Source: Flammulina velutipes | Taxonomy: Eukaryota; Basidiomycota; Agaricomycetes; Agaricales; Physalacriaceae | Length of the DNA: 64,000 bases | NCBI GenBank assembly: GCA_011800155.1 | Contig: CM022378.1 | Coordinates: 806,001 to 870,000 of the forward strand | Reading direction: 5' to 3' | Shown: positions 23,015 through 35,400 of the stretch, one piece after another | Layout of the letters: every line of letters starts with the position of its first letter | Position numbering within the stretch: position 1 is the first letter of the stretch | The notes under the pieces: generated by a model | What the model was told of the DNA's origin: nothing | The model's database searches: none | The model's input: the letters and a program-made list of their open reading frames with translations, nothing else | Translations under genes and position numbers: made by a program

Positions 23015-24090
23015 CTACAGGTCAACATTGTTCAGCCTTTTAATCAGGTCCGCACGGACTTCGAGGTTACCTTCATCATGATCAGACCCGGATGCTTCGC
23101 TGCCCTCATCGCTCTCCGACATGTCCCCGAATGCCCACACAACTTTTCTCAGACTCGGTGGACGTTCTTTGTGAGCCACCTTCTGCTTCACCCAGGCATC
23201 CCGGAATACCTCGTCCGAATAATTCTGTGTCATGCACTGATCGCATTCTCCAATCCAGAGGAGATCGTTTCCGCCTTTCTCAGCGCTTAGGTGTGTACGT
23301 CCCGATGGATATGCTGACGGTGATATGTGTATGCTTTCTAAATGTTCCAGCTTGGAGAGGACAGTTGCGTAATGTAGCTGTAAGAACGAGTCCATTTTAG
23401 ATTGTGTCAATGATGCTAGAGGAGGATGAGGATACGCACAGGTATTCCGAACCCGCCGTTATATGTGATGGTCGTCGGCCCAGGTGGCGCAAACTTGGGT
23501 GTGACACAAGTATTGCACAACCCACACCATATCCGCCGTTGTCGAAGAATCAGCCTCCTCAGCCCGGGAAACGTGTTCGCTATAGATTCCAGGATGTACG
23601 GAGAAGGCCAGTCGACATCGCGACATTCGAACTCAGTGATCCTGGCTGATCCCAGGTGCGAGAATGGAAGTACTGTTTCGCCTCTAATGTTTATCATTTG
23701 AGGCGTCGTGAACGAGGGTCGACGCCAGTCGAGCCTTATCTTGCGCAGTTTCACGAAAGTGTCAATATTCCAACTATCCATACAAGATGGCAATGATTCT
23801 CGTATACAGAGTTCTCTGTCCACGTAGAATGAGAACAGACGCCTAGGCACAGCCCAATCTCGCACGCACCGTGTCCATTTCGTAAAGATATTCGGGAATA
23901 TTCCGGCGATGCTACGAATAGTTTCGGAGGATTCGACGAAGAGAGTGGAAAACCAGTGTTCCAGGAGTATTTCCCGATAAGCCTTGGATGTGCAAGAGAA
24001 CGAATCAGCGACCTGCCAGTGTGGTTTCGGCTCCGGGATTTCTATTAGATGCTCGACAATGAGATGAACCAGTTCGAGGGGAACGTTCAT
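23015..24090 (-). CDS. F-box-like protein
   Basis: Two exons (24090-23440 and 23377-23015) give 337 residues. The N-terminus MNVPLELVHLIVEHLIEIP.. followed by ..DSFSCTSKAYREILLEHWF is a degenerate F-box, as in the many mushroom F-box proteins. The rest is Leu- and Trp-rich (LRKIRLDWRRPSF, FPGLRRLILRQRRIW) without clear leucine-rich repeat spacing. A CGLCNTC motif sits near residue 196. The C-terminus is acidic (SESDEGSEASGSDHDEG). It would serve as a substrate adaptor of an SCF ubiquitin ligase if the F-box binds Skp1; this is inference. An in-frame ATG 75 bases upstream is possible. Confidence 0.65.
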
Positions 24091-25009
24091 TAAGACTGAT
24101 CTGGGATGATGGCAGTATATGGTCAAGTTCGAATAATGACATGCCGCCGGCATACGCCACATCACTAGTACATACCACGAACTTAAGTATAAGTATGCTA
24201 AACGTCAAGCTGTCAATCTGATGCTACACAATACTGTCCAGTGCAGCCCGGTGTCCCCCAGCGTAGGCTATCTCGATGAACCTACATCTGAATGGCCGGC
24301 CGCCGACTGGCCCTCAGTTTCGTGGAATGTATACAGGACCCGTCACCCAAACGGTTACCACTGCGTGTAGCTATGATGAATCCTTCTGCCTGTGTTGAAG
24401 CGAGTTGAACTGTAACCGAGGGTACTAGAGTTCAAAGCTAGTAGCCTTGCGAGTAGTGTTCACAAGTTCAAGTACTTACAAGCGGAAGACCTAGGATTGC
24501 GAAAGCCTCTACGCACGAGAAAGAAATAGGATATTCACGAGTATTTCTGAGTAGGATGAGCACAAAAGAAGAACCGCGTGAAACACATGCCTTTCGATGG
24601 ACTAGACTCAGCGCTCAACAGTCCGATGAGTAGGCTTTCGAGAAAATCTTTATCCAGAAGGTTCACACGTTCAACTACTTCGACCATTTCGATACTCAAC
24701 GCTTGTACTTACTACCCCTACCCACCTAAAAGCTTTGTCACAGCGCCACTTCCTCCTTCTCAAAATCACACTCTGATCCAGATTACAGTACGTACATAAT
24801 CGCCAAATAAATTGACCCATTTAACAATGATCGGGAAAGGTCTCCGTCTGGCCGAATGGGGAACGCCACTACCCTTAACTTCTACCCTCGACCATGACAT
24901 ATATAGGCTGGCATCTGCTTACTCGCAACATTCCTGCCCGCCATTTCCTGTTTCCTATATAACCAGGCCTCGTCCTGATCAGCGCTCCTTTATCCTTCAA
25001 TTTGGAAGG
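24091..25009. other. Intergenic stretch without visible gene
   Basis: About 920 bases. Short open frames exist but show no family motif or exon structure. The last 100 bases would be the promoter of the 7TM gene at 25010. Confidence 0.4.
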
Positions 25010-26547
25010 ATGGGGGATTATGATAAAACTCTCGGTGAGTGGTCTTCTCTCGATGCTTTTGGTTTGCTAACGCGAAAATGAAGGTCTCATGCTCTTGGGC
25101 GCGTTTCGTACGTTTATACGGTCGATGAATTTGCTCAACGGCTGAGGATCCTTCCCCTAGTGAACACCTTTCTGCTCGGTCTGGTGTGCTACCAGTTCGG
25201 CGTCTACTTCTCCCACAAATTCAGGGATCCGTGGTTGATACAGTACGAGTATCTGTACAGTGGCGTTCTTCTTACTGACTACTGTTGTATAGGGTGATGG
25301 TGATAACACTACTCCTCACAGATCTATTCCACAGCGGGAGCTTGATATACCTATGTTGGTTCTACGTGTGCGTGCTCTCTTCGACATCATCTAGCTTTAT
25401 CTGACGACGGGATTAGAGTGCAGAACTACGCCAATCCAGCATCATTAGCATGTACGTTGTTTATCCTCCGCTGCGTTTTGATTTTCGCTGACCTTCTTCC
25501 TTGGATTAGTTGCGGAATGGCCGGTGAATATTCCTCGTTGTAGACTCGCCCATTCAATCGCTCACGTCCCATAAGCTACCGTGGACGGGCGTTCTCACCT
25601 CAATAGCAGCAGTGATCACGCATCTATTCCTCTCATGGCGGTATGCCCCATCCTTCATCTCTTGCATATCACCATACTAACATCATTTAGGTATTATTCT
25701 CTAACCAAGAACCTATGGGTATACCTCGTCCTAGTCGCCATCGCATTCACGTCTATGGGACTGGGCTGCGCCGTCGGCATAAAATGCTGGATACTCGGAG
25801 AGTACGCAAATTCCTCCGCGCAATTATGAAGCTTTGTCCCTTAACCTCTCTCTCTGCAGATTCATCCGGTTTGGAGAGGCCCTCGACATCATCACTGCGT
25901 GGCTGGTCTGCCAAGCAGGGCTCGACATCGTCATCGCTGGGCTCCTCTGCCATGTCTTCTATAATTCACGAACAGGATTCCATAGAACAGATCGTGTTCT
26001 GAGAAGGGTGTGTTGCTAGTGTGATATCCCTCTTTCGCGTCATTTATATCCCTTTTTCTGCTAGTTGATCAAGGGGTCCGTGCAAACGGGACTTTTCGCT
26101 GCGATATGGTCTATCGGTGAGTTGAGGACGATGTCTCTTCTAATCACTGACGCTCATGGCGCGATAGGCGACCTTACTGGATTCCTGGTATCGCCGGACA
26201 GCTGGATCTACTTCTTCTTCGCTGCATGTATAGGGCGAATGTATACCAACGTACGCGAGCTTCACACTCATCCACCTACCTCTCAAAGCCTAACATATCT
26301 CCAGACCCTCATGGACACGCTCAACAGTCGAAAGTCGCTCAAAATCGCAATGACCGGCACGCGCGACCTGGAAACTAACGACGCCTACCAGCTGCATGGG
26401 ACAAGGCAAGGATCGCAAACCGGCCCTATACGCATCAAGACCGTCACCGAAACTGTTATCGATTCGAACGCGATGGACAAGAAGCATTCTGAGCGGAGCA
26501 GTCCTACCGACCAGGATGACTCCAAGTTTCATGGGCTAGCGAGCTGA
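25010..26547 (+). CDS. DUF6534-type seven-transmembrane protein, 12 exons
   Basis: The spliced product is 318 residues. Exons are roughly 25010-25034, 25084-25107, 25161-25242, 25293-25367, 25417-25451, 25510-25523, 25576-25640, 25691-25801, 25860-26007, 26065-26116, 26168-26250 and 26305-26547. Family features are LGLVCYQFGVYFS in helix 1, DPWLIQVMVITLLLTDLFH, a WYF..VQNYANPA loop, helices WVYLVLVAIAFTSMGLGC and QAGLDIVIAGLLCHVF, and the hallmark end IGRMYTNTLMDTLNSR. These proteins are abundant in mushrooms and of unknown ligand. The polar tail may be cytosolic. The 14-base exon 6 and the join before LPWTGVLTS are the least certain points. Confidence 0.8.
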
Positions 26548-26941
26548 GCATTATACTTATTACTTACATGATTACTGTAATTACGTCGAGCCCTCAAGTT
26601 GATCATTGGTGGCAGAAAGACGCAGCGAGATGAGGCTCCCGACGATTTGGATGTCATAGCGACACTTTTTATTGAAATCTGGGGTGCCAGTGAACGGAGG
26701 AGATTGAGAGTGAACATAATTAACGCGAGCCTGCTTCAATCAAACATGCATGCACTGACTCTGACATCCCTTGGAATACGCTGATGCTCATCGGTTACTG
26801 TCGCGCGGTCATCCGCACAACGCTACTACTGGCTGACCCTACATACTACTCACCCCGCCCGGCGACACCAAAGCCCACGATGTGCGTTAGGAAAGTCTGA
26901 ATATATCATTAGAAGTAGTACTCAATTATACGTCTATTCTA
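26548..26941. other. Spacer between convergent genes
   Basis: 3' flanks of the 7TM gene and of LAS17. No coding pattern seen. Confidence 0.4.
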
Positions 26942-28472
26942 CTAGTCCCAATCATCGTCATCATCATCATCTGCATCACTATCATCACCCATGTTCTTGT
27001 TCCTCGCAAGCAGGGCTTCCGCCAAAGCGGAGGTAAGGTCTCCTCCTCCGGAAGCACCTGCAGCAGCACCCACAGCAGCGCCGCCAGCAACGGCAGCAGC
27101 ACCAGCCCCGCTAGATGACTCGTGCGGGCTAGAGGGTTCAGTTTTCCTGAGAGTGTGGATACCTTTTCCTTGGATAGAGGCAAGGAGATCTCCACGACCC
27201 GGCTGAGGAGGTGGCAAGGACGCGAGAACACTGGGCGCATCGCCTCCGCTTCCACCGGGGGGGTGGCGGTGGGGGAGGAGGAGGGGGGGGGAGGAGCACC
27301 ACCAGGAGGAGGGGGTGGAGGTGGAGGTGGCGGCGGTGGAGGAGGCGCACCACCCGCAGAAGGAGGGGGAGGTGGCGGAGGCGGAGCAGGGGGTGGGGGT
27401 GGCGCAGCATTTCCGCCTGGCCGTGGCGGAGCGGGAGGAGCGGCTGGTGCCGAACGCGGCGGCGGTGGGCGGACGGGAGGTGGTGGAACTGCAGCCACTG
27501 CAGAAGGAGGTGGGCGTGAAGGAGGATGTGGCGTGCGAGGTGGCGGGAGCTCCGGTGCACGCGGAGGTTCGGGAGCGCGGGGTGGGGGAGGCGCGGGTGG
27601 TCCACCCCGAGGTGGCGGCGGTGCTGGTGGCGCACCGACACTGTCGGAGTGGCCGTGTGTCTTGGATCGCGATGGTGGCGGCGGTGGTTTCGTCTTCTTG
27701 GCTGGAGCTGCTGCTTCCGGATGGGAGCGCACGTAGTCCTTGATAAAGTCCATCTCCTTTGCGATGAGTTCCTTGTCGATGCCTTGTGTTTCAAGTTGGC
27801 CAAGGAATGCAGTCCAGGATGGGTCAACATTCGTTGAAGTGAAGCCAGCATCGGCGTCGTATCCCATATGCGCGACATGAACGAATGAGCCAGACGTAGG
27901 TCCAGAAATCATTGATTTATCGATTTTGCCTCCTTTGCTAGCCTTCTTCTTCTTCTCCGTAGTCGATTTGGTCGCTACATGGTGTCAGTTCTCGGTTCAC
28001 GTCGAGGAGAATGGGGGCGATGCTTACTGCGCTTCTCATCTTTACGCTTAATGACCCTCTTCCAAAAGTCCTTTGCCTCCGTTTCGTTGGAGAACACCAG
28101 ACCTACCATGCATTCCTGGGTGCCCAATGTTAGAATGCGCTCTGAAACAGACCAAGAATTGCTCACATCTCCGGGAAATGAGTGAAAGAATGCTCGGTCC
28201 GCGTAGTAGTCCAATGAGTCGTAGAACTCGTGTTCCCAGATAACACCTCTCGTGCCGGTGAGATCCACAAGTTTGAATGACAGTGTCCCATTAGTGTTGT
28301 TCTTGGAGAGAGCTAGCGCGCCCTGTAGCCCCGAATAAGACCATTCGTTTGGGTTGGGATGTGCGTAGTAAACTCGCGCCAAGGTGGCATAGAATATCTT
28401 GTTGGATGGGACGGGAATCGCAGACTTGACTTTCTCTTTCTCTTCCTTGCTCAGAGTCGATTGCGAAGGCAT
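26942..28472 (-). CDS. LAS17: WASP homologue (Las17/Wsp1), actin nucleation promoter
   Basis: Four exons (28472-28167, 28115-28028, 27974-27256, 27202-26942) give 457 residues. The WH1/EVH1 domain is N-terminal (NKIFYATLARVYYA, EHEFYDSLDYYADRAFFHSF). A CRIB/GTPase-binding motif follows (MISGPTSGSFVHVAHMGYD), then a proline-rich region of about 150 residues with runs of up to fourteen prolines. The last exon has the WH2 motif (RGDLLASIQGKGIHTLRK) and an acidic Arp2/3-binding tail ending DDDDDDDWD. The last intron (27203-27255) is my inference: without it the frame changes inside poly-C runs. Las17 activates Arp2/3 at endocytic patches. Confidence 0.9.
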
Positions 28473-28847
28473 CGCTATGCGAATGCAACAACGGTGCCGA
28501 TGTCGTGGTCAGAGTGAGATCTTGTTGCGGCTGTGCTCGGAGTTAAACGCCATGGCGTGGGAATTATGCAGAATCAGGCGGGAAATCAGCGCACTGCGCT
28601 CAACCACCTCGCTGAACGAAGGGAGGCTTGAAACCTTGCAGGATGAAGTAGACGTTCAACAAACATCCTCCTCCAGTCATTTAGAGCTCAATGTAGGAAC
28701 ACTCTCATTCATTCATTCATTCGTCTGCGATGGTACAATGTCCGAGTGAAATTTGGCGTGCTGAATGCCGAGAGCGCTGGTGAGGATGCATAGCTTTCGA
28801 GCATAACATATGACATGAGGAGGTACAATGAAAACTGAGTACACAAT
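28473..28847. other. Spacer: LAS17 promoter and eL31 3' flank
   Basis: No gene seen. A short ATTC repeat (four units) occurs near 28708-28722. Confidence 0.4.
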
Positions 28848-29422
28848 TTACTCGATATCGATGACCGTTGTCTGGAGGCCCTGTAAAGACAGTAAGCAAT
28901 AGATAGTCGAGCATCGCTGATGACAAACCTTGAAGGTGTTGACGGGGACGTACGAGGCATACGTGTAGAGCTTCTCCTTCGCGTTCTCGTCGTCGTTACG
29001 CTTCCCTACAAATCCGTTAAATCCAGCACCACGACGATAATACAGCAACTCACTGTCGAGTTTTATCCTCATCCTGTGGGGCACAGACTTGATACCCCGC
29101 GACCATATCTCCTGGTTCAATTTGGGATCAAGGCGCACATCGTGGGTTCCCATTGCCTTCTGGGCAAAGTCGACGATCGATTTGACGGCCCAGGGAGCCC
29201 TCTTCTTGAACGAACGACCGTGGACGCGCTTGTGGAGATGGATGGTGTACTCCCTCGACACGACATCCTGCAGAGCGGAGCGCTTTCCAGTCTATGAAAA
29301 TGCGAGATTTCGTTAATACGCTGCTCCTGATTCCGCTTCAAATCTATATGCACCTTTTTAGTAGCGGTGACCTACGATCTGTGAGCATAAATTCGACGGG
29401 GGTAGGGGCGGGAGCATACCAT
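28848..29422 (-). CDS. RPL31: Ribosomal protein eL31
   Basis: Five exons (29422-29420, 29371-29354, 29291-29054, 29005-28929, 28880-28848) give 122 residues. Exon 1 is just the ATG; exon 2 encodes VTATKK. The body is unmistakable: [81 protein letters not shown], ending VIDIE. It belongs to the 60S subunit near the exit tunnel. If intron 1 were kept, translation would stop at the TAG of the acceptor. Intron-rich 5' ends are usual in basidiomycete ribosomal genes. Confidence 0.95.
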
Positions 29423-30084
29423 TTTTAAGGATTTCTTGAGGAGGCCGGGGTGGTCGATGAGGAGGGAACAATTTTGCGGCTGTGTAGGCCCTGTCTGTCC
29501 GGCATGCAAAATAAAGTTCAAGTGTGGCTTGTTTCGGCCGGCAAATGCCGCCAATCCGGACTCAACGCTTTTTCTTTCAAGTTCGCAACCTCGTAAGCAT
29601 CTAAATGCTATTCCTTCTTCTAATCGGACATGCCGCCTTGTGTACTGATATTACTGCTGCACCAAGTAAACTCACAGCGCCCTTGTCCTTGTGCGGTTTC
29701 CAGGCAATCTTTTGTTTTGTAAAAATGAGCAGCGCGGCCACCAACCTTCTTGATTTCTGTAATTCCGGGGTGCCTTCTCCAGACCTCTCGGATAATCTGC
29801 GTGCTCTTTGCTATTGTTCGATGTATGTATCTCCTGTGCACGCTCTCGGGAGACTTGAAGGACTTTCCCAAACTGGTGAACAAAGGCATCACCACAGGAA
29901 CCATCCGTCCACACTCAACACCCTGTACATCATCCCCATGTAGAACATCGTTTTACATACACTTCCGTACGCGGATAACCTATATAAACGTCCCGCGCGA
30001 ATGTTGGACTTTTCAAGCAACCCACCCCTCCTCATCTGCTTGCATTCTTCGCGTTCTCCCGCCCTCTTTTAACTCTTATTAACT
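29423..30084. promoter_or_regulatory. Divergent promoter region, eL31 / CFEM gene
   Basis: No gene seen. A TATA box (CTATATAAAC, near 29980-29990) lies about 100 bases before the CFEM start codon. Confidence 0.5.
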
Positions 30085-30740
30085 ATGCGTTTCGCCGTCG
30101 CCGTCACTTCTGCCTTCTTGGCTACCACTGTCTCTGCTGCATCGACCATCCTCCGTCGCCAGTACCCTGGTATGTCTCAATCGCAATAAACCACCATCTA
30201 CACAAAGACACTAAATGATCCTCAGACTGTACCGCTCCCTGTCTACAGGACGTCGACTATCACGGTTGTTCCCCAACCAGCATCACCTGTCTCTGCAACA
30301 ACGACGACTACGTGCAGGAGACCACTACCTGCTTCGTCGACGCCTGCCAAGGCGACGAGCTGCAGTCAGCTTTGGACGTCGCCAACGGCCTCTGTGCATC
30401 AGTCGTACGTCCAACAAACCCTTGTAACAACTTCTGAATGGCTAACCCAAATTACCAGGGTGTCACCCTGCAATCCAGCGAACTCCTGCCCCCTACCTCA
30501 ACCGGCAGCGGCGGTGTCCAGGAGACCGGTTCGACCTCTGCAACTACCACAGGGTGAGGCGAAACCGTTCGTGGGATCTAGAGGCATGATAACTAACATG
30601 TGTCCTTTACTAGTGCTGACAGCGCCTCTACCTCCGAGACAACTACGGAGGACAACTCTGACGGAGCGATGAGCCTCACGCTGAACGGAATGACCGTGTC
30701 CGCACTCGCTGGTGTCGGAATGGTTGCGCTCCTTTTGTAA
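30085..30740 (+). CDS. CFEM-domain GPI-anchored surface protein
   Basis: Four exons (30085-30169, 30226-30404, 30459-30553, 30614-30740) give 161 residues. A signal peptide (MRFAVAVTSAFLATTVSAA) and a possible Kex2 site (RR) precede the CFEM domain. That domain has eight cysteines in the usual order: DCTAPC, C before SPTSITCLC, C before FVDAC, and a last C near residue 85. A Ser/Thr-rich stalk and a C-terminal hydrophobic segment (MTVSALAGVGMVALLL) predict a GPI anchor. The Asp three residues before the CLC pair, the haem ligand in Rbt5/Csa2-type CFEM proteins, is Ser here. So haem binding of the classical type is unlikely; an adhesion or wall role is possible. Confidence 0.9.
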
Positions 30741-32433
30741 TACGCACCGCACCGCACAACCTACCTTTCTTTGGGAGCATTCTATTATATCATACCCACA
30801 ACCTTCGTATTTTCCTACATTTCGTGTCTGTTGTTCAACTGTACACCGCTGCACCGAGTTTTTCTACTCTTGTATTGTTAGCATTCGGATTCATTTGTAT
30901 CGCTCAATCCAGATCCAAATCAGCATAAATCACAAATTCTATAACTTCAGCATTGGTAGAATATTCTAGGCTCAGATGGCCTATCAACGAGCAATGAAAG
31001 TTGTATTGAAAGGGGAGTAAAGGCATGGTTAGAATTGAGATGATTTGTACAAGGTCATGTGCGTGTTGAACTTAACTTGTTACCACCAACATCACTGAGT
31101 GCGTCGTCTCTAAGCCCCGCCCCAAGCTTTCTTAGAACGAGAGTGAGCGTTTCCCTCTATGCACGGCCTGGTGAGGTGTTTCAGCAGTCCTTCGCTTATT
31201 ATCTACCAGTGGTTTAACATCCCCGTCCCCCAACGATATGTTGCGCTCAACATCACGAAACGAGTCGCAAGGTCGTTGTCTAAAATTTCAATGAACTTGT
31301 GCGTTGTCTTCCTTTCAACTTGTATGCCTCACAACTGCACTCTACAGGGTATGCTAGCTCGATGGGCAGACCATCATTATCTTACTAGACGCGCCACCGC
31401 TCGCAGTGCCTTCGGTGAGCTTCCGATGTCTGATGTATATCATACCACTCACCCAAATCTACCAGATAGTTCTCATCACCAGCCACCCCGATAGACATCG
31501 ACGTCATGGGCTCGCGAAGGCTTGAACTCCGGGAGGTCCACTACCTGGACCGCGCGCCCTCACCGTGAGTCCTGACTAATTTGCATTGATACAGATACTT
31601 ATATACGACAGCTAGGAAGACCGTCGCCAGTGACAGGATGATACGTTGCGCGTTGGGGAATCTCTGTGATGTCTTCGCAATGTGGCGGAGGTATGACCAT
31701 CCGTCCTGGCGAGGATGGGGATGTATGTAAACCAGTAGCCGTTGAATGTGTATACTAGTGGAATGCAATTCATCAGTCTCATCTTGCGTATCATTGTATT
31801 CTCGACTGGTTCTGAATAAGGATTTCAATGATATCAACATGATATGAGACTAGCATAAATTGCCACAAGTTCAAACTTATATGAGACCAAATCTATTTTT
31901 TCGATATATAGCAACTATTCGCTCAATATACTCCCGTGTAATCTCGCGCTATTCTCAATGCCGTGCACCGGTGTATCCATAATAATGGTTTTTCTACTGG
32001 ACTCTCAGGTGTGGGCTCCTTACGTGTGCGGTGTCCTCATGCTGGCGATACATACGGGGGAAGGTGAGGAAGCAGACAGCGAGGCAGCCTGGAGGCCGGT
32101 GATGACACACAAAGTTGAAAAGGGAGTGACTGACTTCTGTAACCCGTAGTCTGTTGAAAACGACGAACATAAGCAAAAGCCTGCATCCAGTCTGTACCAT
32201 GGAAAATGCACTGTTACACTCTAAAATCTGGCGCCAATAACTCAAACAACGACATCTAACGTTCAAAATCCAACTATACATACAATAAAATGACAACGAG
32301 GCAAGTATAAGATGAGAATGAATAGGGTATCAGTGAAACCAGGACGTAAAGGATATAGTAGTATATAGGCCCAATGTCCGTCTGAACTCAAAAGGAAGGG
32401 TGGAAAACATAGCAATAGATAATAGTTGTGCGT
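30741..32433. other. Intergenic stretch; one doubtful small gene
   Basis: About 1.7 kb, AT-rich in its right half. The only coding-like piece is on the plus strand: ATG at 31506 (MGSRRLELREVHYLDRAP), a GTGAGT donor near 31564 and a TACAG acceptor near 31593, then a frame ending RGWGCM near 31728. It would give about 65 residues with no known motif. I do not call it a gene. Nothing else is supported. Confidence 0.35.
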
Positions 32434-35400
32434 TTACTCCTCGTCCTCTTCTTCATCCTCTTCCTGGATCGCCACCTTGAACGCAGGACCCGACCGCCCA
32501 GCAGGCAACTGTCGTCTTCCTCCTCCTCCCCTCGCCTCGGGCGTCGGCTCAGGCGCACCAACAGGCGACGACCTCCCACTCCCCGAATGACCCTTCCCTC
32601 TCCCACTCCCCGACGTCTGACTCTGATTAGGCTTCCCAGCCCTCTTACTCGGTCGATGGCCCCTCGGCGCAGGCGACAACGTCACATTCGATTCAGCAGG
32701 CACAGTCCCAGGAAGAGGATGCCCATGATGCACAGTCTGGCCTAGTCCACCCGCATACGGCAACTCATCATCGTCCTCATCCACCCAGTCACTCTCATCT
32801 CCGAGAGAAAAGGACTGCCGGCCAGAAAACACATCTCGGATCGACGTCCCCTCCGGCGGTGAGATGGACAACACCTCGATGGGATGATGCGCCGTCCGTG
32901 TTTGCCAACCAGGAGGCTCCAACCCCCATGACTTCTTCCAACTCGACCGCCCGATCGTACTCCCCCCATGGAGATACGCTGGTGTCCGTTTCGACGCCAC
33001 AAACGTCGTGTTGCCACTCTTCCGCGGAGTCTCATCCATCGAATGCCTCGAATACGACCTGAAGGGCGATCCAGTCCTGTACCCTTCGTTGTCCGAGTAC
33101 TCGTGGAACGAAGTAGGCCGCGATGAAGGAGGCGAATGCAGCGAAGACGTCGTCGAGTTGGACCTCCCATGCACCGGCCTCGTCTGAATCTGCCTGACCA
33201 CCCTGGTCGAAGACCCCGAACCCCCACGTCGATGGTACTTTTGCAGACTCGGGGATGCCGTTCGATAATGCTGAGACCCAGACGAACTTGCAGACGGCGA
33301 TTTGCGATGTCTCTGGGAGAAACTCCGCACCGACGAAGGCCGAGAGGGATACTCCCCTCGTTCCGAATTGGGAGTATGCGCACCGAACGACCTTCGACCA
33401 GGATGGATTGTCGGAGAGTCTACCAGTACGAGCTGGTTGGAGTTGAGTGATGAGCGCCGGGAGTTGACACTGCTTGACCGGCGAGACGAGACTGAACCGC
33501 GATGGGCTCTCCTTCCACCACGCACCCCAGTCTTGCCTCCTCTCCCATCACTCGTCCTTCTCTTCACAGACCCAGAACTGTAAGACGTTGTCGCCAGGAC
33601 AGGCCTGCCCCTTCCAGCCCCATTGGATTTAGGCACAGCGGCAGTAGCATTATTTTCCTTTCGCTTTCCTTTCCTATCCTCGTTGAACCAATGCCTGAAC
33701 GCCGTCAACAAGTTGGCACGATTCCTATGCGTCCCGTGCGTTCCCTTCGCCGTTGGCGATAGATCAGGCGCGGATACGGAGCCCAAGAAGTCGTTTGGCG
33801 AATTCAGGACGGTCGGCAATGGTGACATATCCCGGTGAGGCGAGGATTCTCGAGAATCAGCCAACACCCAAGGTGACGACCCAACATGTTGGTACAGTTC
33901 GGACGGTGGTGGAGTGGACGGGCCCCTCGACGCTTTAACAGGCGGGGATTTTGTCAAACGATGCCCAGAGGACGATGTACTTCCGTGAGAAGTCCTAGGC
34001 TCCTCCGTGTGTTGACTCTTTCGATCAGCCTCTTGCTTCTTTTCCTTCTCCTTCTCTCGCTCTTTGTCCATCGTCTCTGACGACTTCTTCCGCACCAGGC
34101 CTGCAGCCTCCAACGCAGTCGTGGCTCGCTGCATAATGCTCACACTACCGGACCGATTTTTGCGCCCTTTCGTGCTGTCTCGCTCCTTCAGACTTCCGGA
34201 GGGAGTGTTCGGATGCGAACGCGACGAATCAATAATCAAGGAGGAGGAGGGTGTGAGCATCAGAGTCTTGGACGTAGGAGATGTCGTAGGAGGCGTACCC
34301 GGCCGTTGAGGAACGGTAGGTGTCGGTGGTACAAGTGCAAAGTGCGGCGTACCACGACTGAGAGAAAGATGCGCCGGAGTGTGCGCCTCTGTTTGTGTCC
34401 CCGCGTTGACGACGGCCTTCCCTCTCGCTCTTGACCTCGCAAAATCTAATTCCTTCTCCACCGCAGCACTTGACGGCGACATCATCCCCTCTGCTTCCTC
34501 CAGCAACCTCTTTTCCGCCTTTCGTTTGAGTATCCACCACAAGGCACCAGAAGCGTCGCATGCATCGTTCAGGACGGAATAAACGATCTGACCAAGGTCG
34601 AAGCCCAAAGCGCTGAGGTTATTGAGTAAGTCACGCTCTAACGGCGTGGAGAAGATTATAGGTGCTGGGGTAGTGAGGAGGGAGGGGAAATCGAGTTCTT
34701 GCTGCTGTGGAGCAGGCAATGTCATTGTCTTGTCGGATTCCGGCGCATCTGGGTCAGAGAGCGTGGACGACATGGATCTTCGTTTAGTTCGAGCCGGGGT
34801 ACGAGTCGGATGGATGGGTGGCGCCTTGGAGCCAGAGGAACTCGTCCGCACGGGTGGTGATGGTAGGTCGAAGGCGTTATCATCCTCTTCGACTACGGTT
34901 TCGGGGTAATTGGATACTTTGGTGTTTATGGGATCTATTTCAACGGGTTTGCGGATGGTGGCTTCGCTGGGGTTGGGATGCAGGACTACGGAGTCAATAA
35001 AGGGATCGTCTATAGAGTGATCTGGGGTAGTTGGAGGGGACGAGCTAGCTGCGGAATCGAAGGTTGATTCAGAGTGGGAAGAGGCTTCCGACGAGCGATT
35101 TGAGTCAATTTGGAGAGTCGGTGAGGGTGTCCGCGGGGCAGGAATGTCGTTTGGGGAAAGATGGACGGCTGATTCTTGTTGGAAAGTTGCGGTGCCATTG
35201 AACCACGGGTGACCGAGGATTTGAGGGATGGTTAATCGCTTGGACGTGTCCATAACTAGGATGCCTTTGATTAGGTCCCGCGCCTCTGCGATGCAAGTTA
35301 GTGATGGTGAAATGTGCTGGTCCGTTGACACACACCTAATGACAGCCATTCAGGATCCTCGAATCCGCCCTGTATGATCTTGTCCCGCATAACCGCCTCG

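Noticed and set aside
27122..27743. Long Gly-rich and Trp/Arg-rich open frames on the plus strand
   Set aside because: They are the antisense of the proline-rich region of LAS17; codon bias of the CCN repeats keeps the other frames open.
31159..31494. Plus-strand frame of 111 codons after the CFEM gene
   Set aside because: It starts at an arbitrary Met, has no motif, and possible splice sites inside give conflicting frames.
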